A stretch of 8,252 bases of DNA, taken from assembly GCA_027485075.1 (NCBI GenBank), contig JAIXRT010000230.1, positions 1 to 8,252 of the forward strand, written 5' to 3'. Shown piece by piece: positions 6,807-8,252 of the stretch. Both the position numbers and the translations under genes were made by a program. Position 1 is the first letter of the stretch; every line of letters starts with the position of its first letter. Source of the DNA: Cytophagaceae bacterium (lineage in GTDB: Bacteria; Bacteroidota; Bacteroidia; Cytophagales; Spirosomataceae). The notes below the pieces were generated by a model, which saw only the letters and a list, made by a program, of their open reading frames with translations, was not told where the DNA came from and searched no databases.

Positions 6807-8252
6807 ATTCTTCTCTAAAAAGTTGGTCATCATCTGATACAAGTGCAAGCGCGTATTGCCGCCATAGATACCATGATTCCGGTTTGGATAATAGAAACTT
6901 TGGAACTGCTTGTTGGCCTTAATTAAGGCTTCCTCCAAAGCCACTGAGTTTTGGAAGTGCACATTGTCGTCTCCAGTTCCATGTACTAGCAGTAAGTTTC
7001 CTTTCAATTTATCCACATGATTTACTGGTGAATTATCATCATATCCACGTGGATTCTCTTGCGGAGTCCGTTGGTATCGCTCCGTATAGATCGAATCATA
7101 AAAACGCCAATTCGTCACCGGAGCCACTGAAATCGCAGCCTTGAATACTGATGCTCCCTGCATAAGGCAGTTGGCCGACATAAATCCGCCATAACTCCAA
7201 CCCCAAATTCCAATGCGTGATGCATCTACATGTGACAATCCACCTAGATATTTAGCCGCAAAGATTTGATCTTCTACTTCAATTTTACCCAAGTTTTGGT
7301 AGGTGATTTTTTTGAATGCAACGCCTCTAGCACCTGTTCCGCGATTATCAATGCAATAAATTAAATACCCTTTTTTCAAGAGCATTTGATACCAAAAGAA
7401 GTCGGCACCTGGAAACGAATCCAATACCTGCTGGCTACCTGGACCCCCATAAACATGCATCAAAACCGGATATTTTTTCGTGGCATCAAAGTTGGCCGGC
7501 TTAATCACATACCCATTTAAATGGTCACCATTGGCCAAAGGAATTTCAAAAAACTCACGTGTTGAAATGCCATATTCAGCTACTTTACTAGCTAAGGACG
7601 CATTGTCCTCTAACACTCGCATTTGGCCTGTTTTGATGTGATTCAGCGTGATTTTTGATGGACTTTTAGCCGAACTATGTGTCAAAATATAGTACGAAAA
7701 GTCTGGACTAAAGGTTGCCGTATTCGTCCCTGTATTGCCTGCAATTAATTTCTTCCCAGTTCCATTTAGCTGAATCTGATACACATCGCGACCAATGGGT
7801 GTCCGTTCAGTGGAATTGAAATATAGTGTTTTGGTCTTTTCATCAAACCCATACAAATCGTCTACCTCCCAATTCCCTTGCGTGATTATTTGCTGTTTTC
7901 CTGTGGTAAAATCTTGCAGATAAACATGTTTAAACCCACTTTTTTCAGAAGTAAAGATGAAACTTTTCTGATCGTTCAAATAGGTGATGTCATTTCCAAT
8001 GGACTCGATTTCGATCGAGGTGTCCGCCTTTTCCTCATAAACGATGGTCACACTCGATTTGCTAATACTGTGGTGAATTAATTCCATGTGGTTTTGCAAG
8101 CGATTCAAACGAATAAATGCAAGCACGTCGGAACTTTTGGTCTATTTCATACGAGGAATATATTGGTCCTTGATGGGGCCAACATCCACTTTTTGGATTG
8201 ACGCATTTTCTATGTTGGCAATCGACAAGTTTACAATTGAATTCGCTTCGCC
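6801..8252 (-). pseudogene. S9B dipeptidyl peptidase IV-like prolyl peptidase, interrupted by an in-frame TAG and 5' partial
   Basis: The C-terminal two thirds of a DPP-IV-family serine exopeptidase, which in intact form removes N-terminal X-Pro dipeptides and is normally periplasmic. The frame runs unbroken in register from the right edge to the TAG at 6803-6801, except for one internal TAG at 8144-8142. The pieces on either side join into family-typical propeller sequence (D-Q-Y-I-P-R-M-K, stop, T-K-S-S-D-V-L, then R-L-N-R-L-Q-N). Downstream is the end of the propeller (T-S-E-K-S-G, G-N-W-E-V), then the hydrolase domain with G-W-S-Y-G-G (Ser codon 7196-7194), H-G-T-G-D-D-N-V-H (first Asp codon 6971-6969) and N-H-G-I-Y-G (His codon 6875-6873), a complete triad. 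The piece after the stop could restart only at a GTG (8126-8124) and would encode 441 residues with a partial propeller and no signal peptide. Intact homologues are about 720-740 residues. The signal peptide and the Glu-Glu region lie beyond the window. Confidence 0.85.
8142..8144 (-). other. Premature amber codon at a conserved Trp position of the DPP-IV-like gene
   Basis: On the - strand this codon reads TAG in the same frame as both flanking stretches. Human DPP4 has V-T-W-A-T before its L-R-R-I-Q-N segment, and the stop falls at the position of that Trp, about the same distance before R-L-N-R-L-Q-N. A single G-to-A change from TGG explains it. The gene also ends with TAG, so there is no sign that TAG is read as an amino acid here. 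Confidence 0.8.

Noticed and set aside
6797..6826. CCGACT/AGTTGG hairpin at the second convergent junction
   Set aside because: Short stem with a mismatch or G-U pair and an 18-nt loop; not convincing as a terminator.
8142..8144. Reassigned TAG codon
   Set aside because: TAG is also the normal stop of the same gene at 6803-6801, and no reassignment of TAG to Trp is known to me in this phylum.

Overview
The window reads as chromosomal DNA from a member of the Bacteroidota, most likely a Cytophagales-type aquatic bacterium. The genus is not determined. The basis is AT-leaning DNA, starts without a strong Shine-Dalgarno sequence, and several proteins whose sequences I recognise as typical of that phylum: the membrane (Fe-S)-binding protein with its CCG-domain partner, the small protein often mislabelled 'ABC transporter ATPase', a short-form phosphatidylserine decarboxylase, and an S9B dipeptidyl peptidase. 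I see no mobile element, RNA gene or CRISPR array.

Left block (3-4607, + strand): six tightly packed genes that look like one transcription unit. In order they are a membrane ferredoxin-type oxidoreductase subunit (cut at its 5' end by the window), an N-terminally anchored alpha/beta hydrolase, a sterol-desaturase/fatty-acid-hydroxylase family membrane enzyme, a two-domain CCG (HdrB/LutA-like) Fe-S protein, a conserved small protein of unknown function, and a free methionine-(R)-sulfoxide reductase. The first four are joined by stop/start overlaps (ATGA, ATGA, TAATG), and the remaining gaps are 2 and 1 nt. The two Fe-S proteins would together form a heterodisulfide-reductase-like electron-transfer unit. 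Here two lipid- or ester-type enzymes lie between them.

Middle block: a short-form phosphatidylserine decarboxylase on the - strand (4588-5247) converges on the left block with a 20-nt tail-to-tail overlap. A 134-nt AT-rich intergenic region (5248-5381) separates it from a divergent + strand gene (5382-6806). That gene encodes an exported protein with a Kelch-like periplasmic region, one transmembrane helix, and a cytoplasmic C-terminal domain that resembles a winged helix. This is the best candidate in the window for an undescribed sensor or regulator.

Right block (6801-8252, - strand): the C-terminal two thirds of a DPP-IV-like S9 peptidase, running off the right edge. The catalytic triad is intact, but an in-frame TAG (8142-8144) replaces a conserved Trp in the propeller domain. 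The copy shown is therefore interrupted, or carries a sequencing error. Its 3' end overlaps the regulator-like gene by 6 nt.
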